A stretch of DNA of 64,000 nucleotides, from positions 9,664,778-9,728,777 of the forward strand of contig OX377206.1 of the NCBI GenBank assembly GCA_947396885.1. The letters are read 5' to 3'. The notes beneath the pieces were generated by a model that was given only the letters and a program-made list of their open reading frames with translations, made no database searches and was not told the origin of the DNA. Source of the DNA: Heligmosomoides polygyrus polygyrus. Lineage: Eukaryota > Nematoda > Chromadorea > Rhabditida > Heligmosomidae. Positions 11,401-22,739 of this stretch are shown one piece after another (the stretch's first letter is position 1; every line of letters begins with the position of its first letter). Made by a program: the position numbers and the translations under genes.

Positions 11401-11964
11401 GACCGCTAACTCAATTATATAGGGGTAGATGATAATTTCCTACGTTTCCTAGACGAAGCTGCAGTGTATATTCAAGTGATTCATTCGCATCGATGGTGGC
11501 AGCGACTGTAAAAAATGTACTCTTCATTTCCAAAAATAACAACAGTCCAACTACCGACGCAGAAACCCAACCGCCGAAGTCGAACCCTCGACCCCCTCCC
11601 GCAAGTCTACTTCGCTATCCACTTGGCCAACCAGTCGCTGACTACGCCATCGCGAATGAATCACTTCACTGCACACTGCAGCTTCGTCCAGGAAACGTCG
11701 TAAACTATCATACTACCATAATCAAAGTTTAATTTGAGCTTCAAACGTTTTGCAAGTTAAGTTCATAGCACTACATGACCATTCCAGGTGTCACTTTTGC
11801 CTTATCAGTCCGCCCTGAAGTGATACCGTTTTTGCCATTTTCAGACCACCCAGTGGCCTGTAGCAAAAACGAAGCACAGTTCTGTGATCCTCGTTCGATG
11901 CTCTACAAGACCATATAGGTCACGATGAGAAGCTTTGTGGGAATTTCATGGGCCTCCCTTGTAA

Positions 11965-12640
11965 GAAGTCGGTCCTCTCTAACCAATTAAGTCTCAATGG
12001 AATGCATTTTTTTTCTCAGCTGTTGATGATTAGCGCATTTTAACCTGTTGTAATGACAGAAATGTCTCATATTATGATCTATCAAAAAGAACGCGCATGG
12101 CACGCAGTTGACAGGATGGTCCACTCCCCAAAGTACAAATCGATATTAAGCTTGTTTCGCGTACAGATCTACAAGCAAAGAACTCGTAGCGCTTTCTACA
12201 GGAACGTATGACGTACTCAAATGGCTCTTATTTGGTTACAGCAGGTCTTCACATAGCTCAAAGATGAAATCATGTTGTCCCAAGGATACGCAGTTGAGAA
12301 AGAACTCGTTGAGCGTCCCAAAAAAAACGTGTACTGTTAGCCTAAAAGTTTAACGCAGCACAGCAATTCGATTTCATGAACGATACGCCATGCACTCCAC
12401 TTTTGCTTAATGTGGCAGGCGGTTTGAAACCAGACGATGAAATGGTCTCTAGGAATTGAGTAAAAGACATGGCGCTACTTCTTCCTCCGTTCTAAGCTTG
12501 AAGGAGGAGTATAACACGTCCGTTTTTCTCAGCTTGCGTCGCAACAGTGCTGCGGCTTTTGAACTTCTTCTATCCTACATGATCCTTCTAACGAGTGTGC
12601 GCTATAGATGTGAAAAAGCCTTCGAGATAACGCTATCCAG
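11965..12640. other. No gene or repeat recognised
   Basis: AT-rich DNA without supported coding or repeat structure. Confidence 0.3.
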
Positions 12641-12775
12641 GGGCCGTATGCTATTCTCTCCCGAACCGTCCCCGGCTGGGTATGAGGCGCCCACATCCCA
12701 GGTATGCACATCATGCGCCATCGATTTTTCGCGCCGAGTACCGTCCCCAAGTCGGGCGAGAATAGCATACGGCCC
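12641..12775. mobile_element. Palindromic MITE-like element (GGGCCGTATGCTATTCTC)
   Basis: Inverted ends GGGCCGTATGCTATTCTC and GAGAATAGCATACGGCCC around 100 bp with a CpG-rich, partly palindromic middle. Clear target duplication not seen. Confidence 0.7.
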
Positions 12776-12849
12776 AAGCTGCTTGGAAGATGTGCTGTGC
12801 ACTTCAGCTCTGCGAGATATTGGTGAAGAAAATGCACTCTCGGTGCGTT

Positions 12850-13259
12850 TCGGCGCAGTCGGAGGAGGCGCTGGCTGTCGCGTGCAGCCCGCACCGAGTT
12901 CTTGGTTCGTGTCACCACCGAGGCCACCATTCCTCCGGATTGGATGATATCGGTATCAACTTTATCTGTTGCCTAAAATAAATCGCTGACTTCAGTGTCG
13001 ATTGGGGATCGCAAGCCATTGTTCAAGGCGAATACGCATTGTGATCACCTCGTCAGTATCACGTAAAGTGGAGTGTGTGGCGTACTCCACAAGTGGTTGC
13101 CTAAGCCATAGTTTATACTTGCGCCGCCACACGCAGCACCACGATCGCCATAGATATCGATTTTCGCGCCGCCCGGTCGATATCTGTCCCCATCATCGTG
13201 CCGCGCCGCGCAGCGGCGCAAGTATAAACTAGGGCTAACGCCGATCTTTATCCTCTATC
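12850..13259 (+). repeat. Diverged tRNA-derived SINE interrupted by a MITE
   Basis: Head cggcgcagtcggaggaggcg, middle aatacgcattgtgatcacc, then the MITE at 13105-13235, then cgccgatctttatcctc. The consensus gagTAAcgcc is interrupted precisely at TAA. Confidence 0.78.
13105..13235. mobile_element. Palindromic MITE, GCCATAGTTTATACTTGCGCC family
   Basis: 131 bp, ends GCCATAGTTTATACTTGCGC and GCGCAAGTATAAACTAGGGC. TAA duplication (13102-13104 and 13236-13238) inside a SINE. Confidence 0.9.
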
Positions 13260-13940
13260 AAGGTGAATTTAATATTAAAGTCACTCCCAATAGGCGTTCG
13301 ATAAAGGAAGCACAGTAATCAGCTGATTCGTTCAAGCATGCTTAATAGCGATTTAGCCTTCGCGATTTAAGAGAATGATAAGTTGGCGTGAACCAAGCTA
13401 CTGGAACTGGACACGTTTGTTTTTGGCCACTTCTCCAGAACAGTTTTCTTCTGCTCTTTATTAAATTTCATCACAAACAGAACGCAGCCATTCTCATTAC
13501 AATATCACCTCTAATTCGTGCTCATTCGACACCTAGCGACACCATCCGACTTTTCCCAACCATTGAAGGCCCTAACCCTTTGCAAATTCGCCCTTTAAAA
13601 GTCACAGAACGATTCTCCTTTTTATGGAAAATCTAACGGCGCTCGCTATTCGAAACTCTGTAAAAACTGGTTTGCTAATAATTGCTTTTCTGAAGAGAAG
13701 ATTATCGTTTCACGACTCCTCGGAACCGCCTCCCTGGGATACTGCATTGGCAGTGTCCAAAAATGACACGATTTTTTTGTAATTCGTTTCCAGCACAATA
13801 CCGCCACTTCTTCGACGGCTATCAGTTCCGAGCTTAGTTAATCTATGCGTATCTTCCCTTTTCTGCTCTTCTCCTCCCTTTTCTGTTTTATCTATACCAT
13901 TTTCATGTCGTACTGGACACTTTTCAAATCAAACTGGACA
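13260..13940. other. No gene or repeat recognised
   Basis: Contains an open frame at 13388-13636 without recognisable domain; no support for coding. Confidence 0.3.
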
Positions 13941-14019
13941 ACCACGACATCCTGCACAAGTAAAATGTCTGGCGCATTCCAAGAAGGATTGAATAACGCC
14001 GTCCTTTATACGTTTATCC
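13941..14019 (+). repeat. tRNA-derived SINE, tail-only fragment
   Basis: gacatcctgcacaagtaaaa through attgaataacgccgtccttt. Confidence 0.7.
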
Positions 14020-14617
14020 ATGGAGTAGTCGATTTTTCCAACTGTTTGGGGCTGTGTGGTCTTGGACTGACCTATGTCCAACCGATATCGCCCGGATCGC
14101 CTTGAGGCTGAATCCTGTCTAGGTGCCAAACCCAGAGGTACTGTGTCGACTCCGCAACGCAAAACGAAAGGTCAGAACTACTCTCGACCTCTTCCAAGAC
14201 CACCTCTTCAGTGTTGTCTTCCTCAAAATCATTTTCAGCCAATCAACATTCGTCCAGTTTCTTGAAGTCGTATCCTCTTTTTCCGTATGACTTCGGAAAT
14301 TGTTCATTGTACTCTGTATGCACTAATCAAATAAGCTATTATAGAATTAGTTACATTTTCTGCTAAACTGGAATTCTAAGTTTTTTCAAGGCGCTGAGGG
14401 GTGAAATCATACATATTTGTTAAACCGGCTAGATGGGATCATTACATCAAGGAGTTTTACGTTATGGTCTAACTCTTCCGTATCACCAATATATTGTCAC
14501 TGAAGTATGGTACTACAAAAAAAATCGCGGAGCAATCCGAGTTGGAGGAGCAGCATCTCAACGACGTCATATGAAATGAACGTCTTCACAATAGCTCTCT
14601 GTATTGAACACACTGTA

Positions 14618-15517
14618 TTAGGTTGAAAAAAAGTCTTTTCAATTTTTTCAAAGATTTATTACTCCACAACTACAATGTCAAATCAATTGGGATAAACTCC
14701 ATTTTGTTCCACTACACTTTTCCAAAGACTGGGTAATTTTCTAATTCCTCTCGCTTAAAATACTGCAGTGCTGAATCCAGTTTTCGAGGTCTTCGTCCGT
14801 TTCAAAATATTTCTCTCCAATTTCTTGCTTGAGAGCATGGAAGAGATGGTAGTCGGTAGGGACGAGGTCAGTGCTATACGATGAATGTGGCATTACCTCC
14901 CAGCCCAGCTCCTTTATTGTTTCTCTTGTGAGTCTTGCAACATGTCGCTTTGCATTGTCAAGCAGGATCATCACCTTCGACTTCTTGAGCCTCTTTTATT
15001 GGAGAGCTGCGGTGACTTTGTGGAGTTGGCCACTGTGTGTGGCAGCCTTCGAGCTTTTCTGCCAGATGACGTGTCGTCCGTCTACCTACTATCGGTACGA
15101 AGAAGGAGTAGTTCAGTGTCGTCCAATTCAGTTGGCCTTCCTGACCTTGTCTTGTTTTCGAGTGAATAATCTCCCTTTAAAAACTTTCCGAACCATTCAT
15201 AACAGGTGCGATGAGTAATAGATCCCAAGCCATATATATCGTTAATTTGGTTGGCAGCCCGACGTGCTGTAAATCCTTTAATGAATTCATGAAGAATGCC
15301 GTGCCGAAAATGGCCCTGAGGTAGATCTGGCGTTGAGTCCAGAAGAATGGGTAGATAATGAAATACAAAAAGGGTCTTGACCTATGTCCGCGTGCGAACG
15401 GTAGACGAATGTGGTAGGATTACGAAATCAGCTATCAATATTGGCTAGTGCGTTTACAAGGAGAACGGTAAAAAATTTTCAAAGTGTGAAGAGACTTTTT
15501 TCCTTTTTCCAACCTAA
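14618..15517 (-). mobile_element. Mariner element with internal deletion
   Basis: 900 bp. TIRs TTAGGTTGAAAAAAAGTC (left) and, inverted, TTAGGTTGGAAAAAGG (right), with TA on both sides (14616-14617 and 15518-15519). Full mariners are about 1.3 kb, so roughly 400 bp is missing. Confidence 0.88.
14741..15300 (-). pseudogene. Mariner transposase remnant
   Basis: Minus strand. The N-terminal part reads INDIYGLGSITHRTCYEWF then KFLKGDYSLENKTRSGRP, near 15080-15290. After a gap the C-terminal part reads LLDNAKRHVARLTRE, then PHSSYSTDLVPTDYHLF (14741-14974). In mariner the last string is the catalytic HNARPH ... YSPDLAP.DYH block. The middle of the catalytic domain is deleted and frames are shifted, so it is inactive. 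Confidence 0.85.
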
Positions 15518-16091
15518 TAGTTCCATAGAAAACAAGTGCTTTAACGAAACCAAAATAACCTATGCATATGGAAATGATTGAAGCCATATAAGATTAGGGG
15601 ATTGAATACAAACGCTTTCAAATGATTAAGACAAAGTACAATGTTCTGCGTACATTACGAACTTCATATTGTGTCAAAAAAGCATATCTTTCCAGACCTA
15701 CCGACCAATTTTCAAATTTATTTGACAGGTCCTCTCTTGTTTATATGCAAAAAGTCTAATCTCTTGCCTTTTTATAAGTTGTTTACATTATCCAGTTCAC
15801 GTTGTTGTTACTTTGCGCGTTCTCCTGGCGCTTGTTAGAAGAACCGTACCGACTAGGAATTCAGAGACTGCTAATATTTGGGCAGCCAGACTGGTGTGGT
15901 TTGCTTATTTCAATGTGTTTTTGCTATATGTTGCTTCGTTGATAGACTGTCAAAACGCGGCCCACTCTAACTAGGATCCGGACTTCCTTACCTTTCATCC
16001 CTGATAGTGAAATGTGAAAGTCATTGTCGTCTACTGGCACGGGAGCACTGTTTTGGATAGCCTTTCAAATAATCGGGCCCACGAGCTTCAA
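15518..16091. other. No gene or repeat recognised
   Basis: AT-rich intergenic DNA; nothing supported. Confidence 0.3.
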
Positions 16092-16103
16092 TCGGAAACA
16101 GTA

Positions 16104-16403
16104 AAGGAGAATTAAAGGATAAAGGACAGCGTTATTCAATCCTCTTTGGGATGCGCCACGCATTCTACTTCTACGGGATGTCGTGGAGGCGTGTTGAATG
16201 CATATTTGGCCATACAATGACTTGCAGTGGCCAGCCGATGTACAAGTCAGTGCTTCATCCTTCCCAGACAAGTCTGGTACCAATTCACCGACTCCGGAGG
16301 GATGGAAGACTTGGTTGGCCTGGGCGGGAAATCCGAACCAGGAACCTTGTATCGGGTGCAGGCGACAGCCGGTGCCTCCTTCGACTGCGCTCCACGAGCC
16401 CAT
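16104..16403 (-). repeat. tRNA-derived SINE, full-length with 12-bp target duplication
   Basis: Complete minus-strand copy. TCGGAAACAGTA flanks it on both sides (16092-16103 and 16404-16415), consistent with L1/RTE-type target-primed insertion. Confidence 0.92.
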
Positions 16404-16464
16404 TCGGAAACAGTATGCAAGTTAATGTTAAACAATTCGATTTGTAGAGCATTTCAAAGTTATT

Positions 16465-17301
16465 CCATTTTCACGTCGAATTGAACAGTTTTCAGATCAG
16501 ATTGGACACTCTTCTAGGCTAGCTTTAAGAGTTTTGAAATAAACCCTTCCAAATAGAAATGACCGCCAGGCAGGTTAAATAACAGACTCATTGAGACTGA
16601 AATATTTTAAAATATTTTTTATTACAATATTTTTTTTTGTTCAGGGAAAATGTAGCATATCTGTCTTTGAATTTTTTTAGTTTTCCTGCTCCAGTAGTGT
16701 AATAATTTCATGAAATTTTTATTTTTTAAGAAACAAGATAGATTAAAATCTATCTTAAAGCACTACAAAGAAGGAAGCACATAGCGCATTAAACTACGAG
16801 ATTGCGCCACGCTTTCAACAGGTTTGCCGCAACTTTTATTTGATTGATGGTGCAAACGCCACTTACATGAGCCATCAGAGCGAGAAGTGGGTGTTTTTTT
16901 ACAGGTATTTTTGTTTTATCGGTTAAAAGTGCCAAACTCTATGCATTTCCTATCAGTCGATTAAAAGTTGCGACGCCGTGGAAGAGGGTATAACGCGATC
17001 TCTTTTTTAGCACAAAAAATGACCGCCTTCCTGATTTCCAAAACAACCATTGTTTTTTATTTTTTGAAATTTTATAAAAATAAAAATAAAATCGAACAGC
17101 ATGGTGTTTTACTGGGTAGATGAATAAAGGCTTCAAAGAAAGTTATACTAAAATTTTCCCTGTACAAAAAAATTATTCTGACCTTTTTTTTGGAGAGCCT
17201 CTAGTTTATTGTAGAAGAAAGTTATTTCAGTCTAGAAGAGTTCACTTTGATTTCAATGTTTTAAGCTAGTTTAGAAGAGCGTCCAATTCGATGTGAAAAT
17301 C
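16465..17301. mobile_element. Foldback element (CCATTTTCACGTCGAATTGG family), copy 3
   Basis: About 840 bp whose two halves are inverted copies: left end ccattttcacgtcgaattga, right end tccaattcgatgtgaaaat. The arms contain the attgcgcca and ttatttgattgatggtg strings found in the other copies. Confidence 0.75.
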
Positions 17302-18020
17302 TGTGAATAGAGGTTGAGCATGTAATTACGAATTTGTTTGCGTTCGAAAATAGCCGTTGTTTTCGCACACTAATGAACAATTATTTTGAGTGCTTCAGCT
17401 ATTAGCTTTTCTCCGCAGGTGGCCCACGCTGCATGCGACGCCGCCTGCGTTGCAGGCACGCCGTTGCATTAGATCACGCCTGAGGTCACAATAGCCATTT
17501 GGTTTTTAGAAGCCTTTCCCTTGTTTTCACCTCATTTTGCAGAAGAAGTCGGTTTATTGCTTAATTAAATAATATGTTGATAGTAATAATACAAATGTTA
17601 GTAAATAACCAATATATTGGACTCCGGAGCTCATATCAAAGCCCCCCAAAAAAATAGAATTTTCTGACATATGAGCGGTATGGATCGCACCATGCACTCG
17701 TCTGAATTATAACATTTTGCACTCGATTGATCGTGTTTCACTTTCCTTTTTGTTTTACTCTTTTGTTTCACTCGTCGTAGTTTTTCCAAAAATTGGCCTT
17801 ATCGATTGATCTGTGCTTCTTTTGAACTTTAACACTAAAAACACATGACGGCTTTCAGCAAAGCGCAGACTATCCCAAAAATTCAGGTACCGTTTCGCAG
17901 ACCATATTCTACCATATCTTACTGCCCTACTCTACACTGTTTGAAGTTTTTCTACCGTGATGAAGATAAGAAGGTTTAATGAACAAAAGATGCACCACTG
18001 CGACCAAAGTATTCTGTTAT
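17302..18020. other. No gene or repeat recognised
   Basis: AT-rich DNA up to the Helitron-like end at 18088; nothing coding. Confidence 0.3.
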
Positions 18021-18024
18021 CGGA

Positions 18025-18088
18025 GGTTTGGGGGCAAGGCACCCACCCAACCAGACGTCTGGCGATCGGTTGGTCGCTGAACGTCTGG
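18025..18088 (+). mobile_element. Helitron-like 3' end
   Basis: Ends GCGATCGGTTGGTCGC (hairpin), 7 bases, then CTGG followed by T. The same terminal arrangement with covarying hairpin bases is at 62160-62218. Its 5' end was not located. Confidence 0.5.
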
Positions 18089-18317
18089 TTTGGAAATCGT
18101 ATATATACCCTATTCTTCTATCCTAAAGCATTCATTTTGATATGAAGATCTGTTCTTCTTTAATTAGGTGAATTCCCACTCACGTTCCCGACGTCTATTC
18201 CACGCCTTCAACGTGCGTGATTATCACCGTGGTCTAAGGGAACTGCAGAGTATTTCCCCCATGTTTTCGGTCATTTTCGGCTAATTCCTTTCTGGAATTG
18301 CGGAATTGAATTGAATT

Positions 18318-18605
18318 GGGGCGCGTGTGGTCGGAGGAGGCGCCGACTGTCGCCTGCACTCGATACTAGGTTCCCGGTTCGGATATCCCTCCAGGCCAAC
18401 CAAGTTTTCCATCTCTCCGGGGTCGGTAAGTTGGTACCAGACCTGTCTGGGAAGGATAAAGCGTTGACTTGTTCATTGCGTGGCCACCTCAGGTCATTGT
18501 ATGTCCAAATACGCATTCAATTCGCCTCCACGACATCCCGTAGAAGTAGAATGCGTGGCGCATCCCAAAGGGGATTGAGTAACGCCTCCTTTATCCTTCA
18601 TCCTT
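18318..18605 (+). repeat. tRNA-derived SINE, full-length
   Basis: gggcgcgtgtggtcggagg to cctttatccttcatccttcc. ctggaatt-like sequence lies on both sides, a probable imperfect target duplication. Confidence 0.88.
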
Positions 18606-18714
18606 CCTGGAATTTTACAAAAAATTGTAAGCAAAGGGTGTAAGCTCGCAGCTCGCATCGTAAAAAGTGTAAGCTTGTTACAGTACTATCAATCAGGGCA
18701 GCACTACAGTATAC

Positions 18715-20030
18715 TTACTTACTTTGATACTTTGATGGTCCTATGTCGGCTGGAGGTCTTCTCAGCGGGAACCGCAATTCTTCCAGACCGCTCGATCTGG
18801 CTGCTTGCATCCAGTCAGGCAGACTCCGCTCTCTGAAAGATCTTGAGAATGAGTCTGCCCATCGCGTTGGCGGTCGTCCCAGTGGTCTCTTATGGTCTCT
18901 CGGGAGCCATTCTGTGACACGGAGACTCCATCTATCGTCCTTTCGTCGAAGCAGGTGTCCGGCCCAGCGATATTTGGACTTCTTCATGTACTGCAGCGGG
19001 TCTGCTAATTGCGACTTCTCCCGTAGCTCCGAGCTTCGTAGGCCTTCTTGCCATTGCTGACGAAGGCTTGTCCTCAGAAGACATCTCTCCAGTGCACGAT
19101 GCGTAGTTTGCATCGCTCTGCGATTGTCTTGTTGTCGGGCCAGGTTTCCGTCGCGTAATACATCGCAGGCAGTACAGAGGCGTTGAATATCGAGGCCCTG
19201 AGGCCGGGACCCTTGACCTGGTCGGTGACTTCGCGAATCGAACTGAAGGCTGCCCATGCTGCGCGTCTCCTGCGGGCGATTTCAGGAGCGAGGTCGTTAT
19301 CCATGTTCAGCTCTCTTCCCAGATAGACGTAGGAGTCGACCTGTTGCAGAGCGACTCCATTTAACCTTACGAGTCCCGTGTCACACCACTGGTTGTCCAT
19401 AAACTGCGTTTTGGACATATTCATGTCCAATCCAATCTTCATACCTGCCACATTGAGCTCGTTCAGCATTTTCTCGACTTCTGCCGTGCTGGAAGAGATG
19501 AGAACAATATCGTCGGCGAAGCGAAGGTTGCTGATCCGTTTACCGTCGACAAGGTAGCCTTTATCGTCCCAGTTCAAGTCTTTCATGGCATCCTGGAGTG
19601 CCGCTGTGAATAGCTTGGGAGAAATCGTGTCTCCCTGCCGTACTCCTTTCCCGATAGGAATCTTAAGCTTTCGATCGAACAGCTGGATGGTAGTCGATGT
19701 GTTCGAGAAGCATTCGTCGAGAAGTCGGATGTAGGGCGATGGTATACCAGCGTGCACAAGTGCGTTCAAAACGGCGTTGATTTCCACAGAGTCGAACTCT
19801 TTCCAGTAATCCACGAAGACAAGGACAAGTGGGAGGTGGTATTCGCGGCTCCTCTCGATGAGCTGTGAGACAGTCTGAATATGGTCCATGCAGGAGAAAT
19901 CCTTACGAAACCCTGCTTGCTCCACTGGCTGATATTCATCCAAGCAACGCTCCATACGATTGAGCAGTATCTTGGTGAAAATCTTGTAGACAACCGAGAG
20001 AAGACTGATGGGTCGATAGACCCATCGACC
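18715..20030 (-). mobile_element. RTE-type LINE, 5'-truncated, with 13-bp target duplication
   Basis: Minus-strand insertion bounded by identical CACTACAGTATAC at 18702-18714 and 20031-20043. The 3' end carries a short (GTAA)n tail. The 5' end is truncated inside the reverse transcriptase, and about 24 bases there form a snap-back inverted repeat (tgggtcgat...atcgaccca). Confidence 0.92.
18715..20030 (-). pseudogene. RTE reverse transcriptase fragment
   Basis: Minus strand, open from the 5' junction to about 19074, then continuing in another frame to 18715. Motifs in order: [33 protein letters not shown], a [13 protein letters not shown] block, [27 protein letters not shown] (catalytic ADD), [10 protein letters not shown], then the RTE C-terminal GLRSSELR, GRPPTRWADSFSR. 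In relatives the [11 protein letters not shown] block is usually (I/V)D(Y/L)(K)KAFDS. It lacks the endonuclease and N-terminal RT by truncation and has one frameshift near 19080. Confidence 0.9.
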
Positions 20031-20043
20031 CACTACAGTATAC

Positions 20044-20701
20044 ATGGCGCAATCTCAGTACGTAACCCACCAAGGTTTGCCGCTCTCCTACTCTTTAGAA
20101 AGGCCATGTAACACCACTGCAGCTGAGACTATATATGTGTTATGGGAATTCAAATGGAGTATACCTCTTTTTCGAGGCCTCTGTAGTGCAGTAGGCGGGA
20201 GGCGCCGGCCTTGGTTAGCACCTCGAATTGCTGCTGCATGGCGCGGGCCAGTTTCGTCTTCCATCTTTTCACGGGTGGTTAATTTTTACCAGAATTATGA
20301 TATCGACTGCAGCTTCTCCCTTCTTCGAGCCTCCTTGGTATTGTAAGCTGTTCAGGCATCTGACGACGACGAGAATTCAAGGCGTCAGACACCGCTGAGT
20401 AAAGATCCACCTAAAACCTTCAAGTGACACCGCATATATTGGTAAAGAAGAAAGTATTTTTTACATTTGCGTCGTCTGAAAACTGCGTGTCATAGCATGG
20501 GACAAGTACGTGAGTATTTAAATCTCTACAGCGACATTCATCAGAAGTGAAACGCGTAACGCATCTCACAAAGGATACGGTGACTATTCCTCGATTTTAT
20601 CGAATCCTTTGTCCTTCTCATTCTTTCACCCATGCATTTTTCTGTCACCTTCATTCCGAAGGTCTGTCTCTAATTAATCAGTTGCCTCTCTGTGATGTAG
20701 A
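20044..20701. other. No gene recognised
   Basis: A possible very diverged SINE head (gtagtgcagtaggcgggagg) lies at 20183-20260; otherwise nothing supported. Confidence 0.3.
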
Positions 20702-20706
20702 CCTGG

Positions 20707-21058
20707 GACCGGATTCATCACGCAATGGGTATAGGTAGAGATACCGTAAGAGAATCGTACCCACTACCAGCAGTGGGTAGTGGGTACGATTCGTATTCAT
20801 GAAAGGAATCAAGGTAAGGTACAACTAGGCCTCTCGCGAGAGCAGCTGATCTCACTGGAGCGCCATTTTTGTCAATGGGGCGCGAATGAGTCGCGGGTAT
20901 ACGAATATACCCACGACGATCGCGGGTTTTCTCTACTCACTGATATACCTACAATTTTACGGGTAAGGTTTATCATGAATCGTGGGTATGTCCAATTCGT
21001 GGTATGTCCACCCCTATACCCAGCAAACCCGTGGGTATGCGTGTTGATGAATCCGGCC
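20707..21058. mobile_element. Palindromic element, GGCCGGATTCATCAACG family, long copy
   Basis: 352 bp with ends ACCGGATTCATCA and TGATGAATCCGGCC. CCTGG is duplicated on both sides (20702-20706 and 21059-21063). The interior is rich in gtgggta repeats in both orientations. Confidence 0.82.
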
Positions 21059-21103
21059 CCTGGTTGTGTTAGGAGGTTTCGAGTAGTTTTCATTCCCTTT
21101 GTC

Positions 21104-21599
21104 GGCACTAGTTGAAAGTTCCGACTCCACCGACACGAATTCGGTCGAAAAAAAAATTCGCTGAAACTTCGTCTAGCGAGGTTATTTCGGGTGCTGATCA
21201 CGAATCTGACATCCGCTTTTCACGATTCGGTCGAAGACCACCCATACCGTTAACAAGGGTGGTCAAGGCAGTGTCACCGATTTTGCAGAATCTTCGTCTA
21301 GGGGGGTTATTTGGGGTACTGATCACGAATCTGACATCCGCTTCATAAGCGTCAATACCTTATAAAGGATTTCTCAGCTTGAAAGAAAAGCTGGAAGGGG
21401 TGCGGTGGTGGGGTCGTCGGTAACCCTGCCCGGACCATCCTTGTTAATGGTATGGGTGGTCTCCGACCGAGTTGTGAAAAGCGGATGTCAGATTCGTGAA
21501 CAGCACACCAAATACTAGACGAAAGACGAAGTTTCAGCGAAAATTTTCTTTTCGATACCGAAGTCGTGTCGGTGGAGTCGGAACATTTAACTAGTGCCC
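21104..21599. mobile_element. Palindromic element with GGCACTAGTT ends
   Basis: 496 bp. Inverted ends GGCACTAGTTGAAAG / complement of aacatttaactagtgcc and an inner TTCCGACTCCACCGACACG pair. It carries the dispersed gatcacgaatctgacatc motif. Confidence 0.72.
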
Positions 21600-21778
21600 T
21601 TTTGTCTGGTTATTCCTATGGCATATTTTCTTAGCCTATGTGTTGCTTTCACATATTTTTTAAAGCAGAAAATATTAGGATGATTGAAAAGCCTTGCAAC
21701 ACTAACACAACAAAACAATAGCATCAAATCTCAAGCTCAGTCAATGATATAGCCTCTGTATATGTTGCGTTCGATCAA

Positions 21779-21851
21779 CAGCGGTGTAATGGCGTAGAGC
21801 GTTACCGCCCTATCAGCAGGAGGTGCGGGTTCGAGTCCCGCCTGGCGCTGG
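21779..21851 (+). repeat. tRNA-like sequence (SINE head, second family)
   Basis: Good T-arm (GCGGGTTCGAGTCCCGC), a B-box GGTTCGAGTCC, an A-box-like TGGCGTAGAGCG and partial acceptor pairing CAGCG/CGCTG. The anticodon stem does not form. A relative is at 49330-49396. Called a tRNA-derived repeat rather than a tRNA gene. Confidence 0.55.
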
Positions 21852-21956
21852 AGGTTTGATCACAACAAACCATCGTTGTGAAGATATAGTTCCCATTTAT
21901 ACCTAGTATTCCTTCCCATTTTGCGGTCGGTCTTTCAATTCTTCTTCTTCTTATGG

Positions 21957-22118
21957 AGCGTTTGTCCCACTTAGTCCCGGGTCCGCTCTTCTGGAATTCT
22001 GGCGTCACTTTTCTCGATCAAATGCCTGATCAAGGTGCAACCTAGCCATCTTCAAGTCCTGATGCAGCGTATCAAGCCACCGCTGCTTTGGCCGTCCTCG
22101 TGGCCTTTCTCCGGACAT
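21957..22118 (-). pseudogene. RTE-type retrotransposon C-terminal fragment
   Basis: Minus strand reads MSGERPRGRPKQRWLDTLHQ then DLKMARL..DQAFDREK, followed after a shift by RRADPG. The G(R)PRGRP..RW.D....D block is the usual C-terminus of nematode endonuclease/reverse transcriptase proteins. It ends in an (AAG)n-like tract. Broken by a frameshift. Confidence 0.75.
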
Positions 22119-22436
22119 GTCATGGTTAAGACCAATCTTCCCGACGATGTCTCTCGATTACTCTCTCCCAAAATTACGAAGACTCCGAAGGAAAAGAAAC
22201 TGAGTTCAGTGCTCTAAATAGGTGGAGACAGGAGCCATTTCTGAACAGTACATTGGAAGGCCTTAGAACGTCCCAGCCTAGCTCCTCAATTCTCTGGAGG
22301 TTCACTTTCGCGACATGAGATTGCGGACAGGAAATGGACATGCTCTTGTTCTGGAAGTTTCTGGCTCATAACGTTGGTCAGGGTCTGAAGTTCGGTAGCG
22401 TACAGTGACGGTGTTACTGCGGTACGGCCATCGGTT

Positions 22437-22626
22437 CATGTCACGGATGTGGGCAGCACTCTGAGGTGAGAGCGCGCCAGGCAATCAGGCCGCGTCAAAT
22501 GGGCTGCCATTAGTGTATGTGCGGTAGGTACTCTGATTGACAGGAGTGAGTTCGGTCGGTACTTCTGGTTGGTTATCATTAATTGGGGCGCTCCAACCTT
22601 CCAATGCTGCCCACTTTCGCGACATG
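22437..22626. mobile_element. TIR element, CATGTCGCGAAAGTGGGCAGC family
   Basis: 190 bp with 24-bp TIRs: CATGTCACGGATGTGGGCAG left, complement of ctgcccactttcgcgacatg right. A diverged relative is at 45144-45317. Confidence 0.7.
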
Positions 22627-22739
22627 TACCCAACAACCTTTATACGATAATTTTTCTTCAAAAATAAAATAAAAAATAAGCTTTAAATCTCAAAGAGTGT
22701 GTTCACTGATTGGGGCATTTGAATTTAAAAATTTCAACA

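Larger units (their letters stand above)
8919..11964. mobile_element. Possible long-TIR DNA element (~3 kb)
   Basis: 8919-9172 and 11720-11964 are inverted copies of each other (about 250 bp; shared strings such as cagaactgtgcttc and gaccacccagtgg in opposite orientation). They enclose 2.5 kb with a CCWGG-type MITE (10224-10387), pyrimidine-rich DNA and a 52-bp tandem repeat. They could be the long TIRs of one element or two separate inverted copies. No transposase was recognised inside. Confidence 0.5.

Noticed and set aside
21779..21851. Candidate functional tRNA gene.
   Set aside because: T-arm and part of the acceptor and D-arm form, but the anticodon stem does not, and a diverged relative occurs at 49330.
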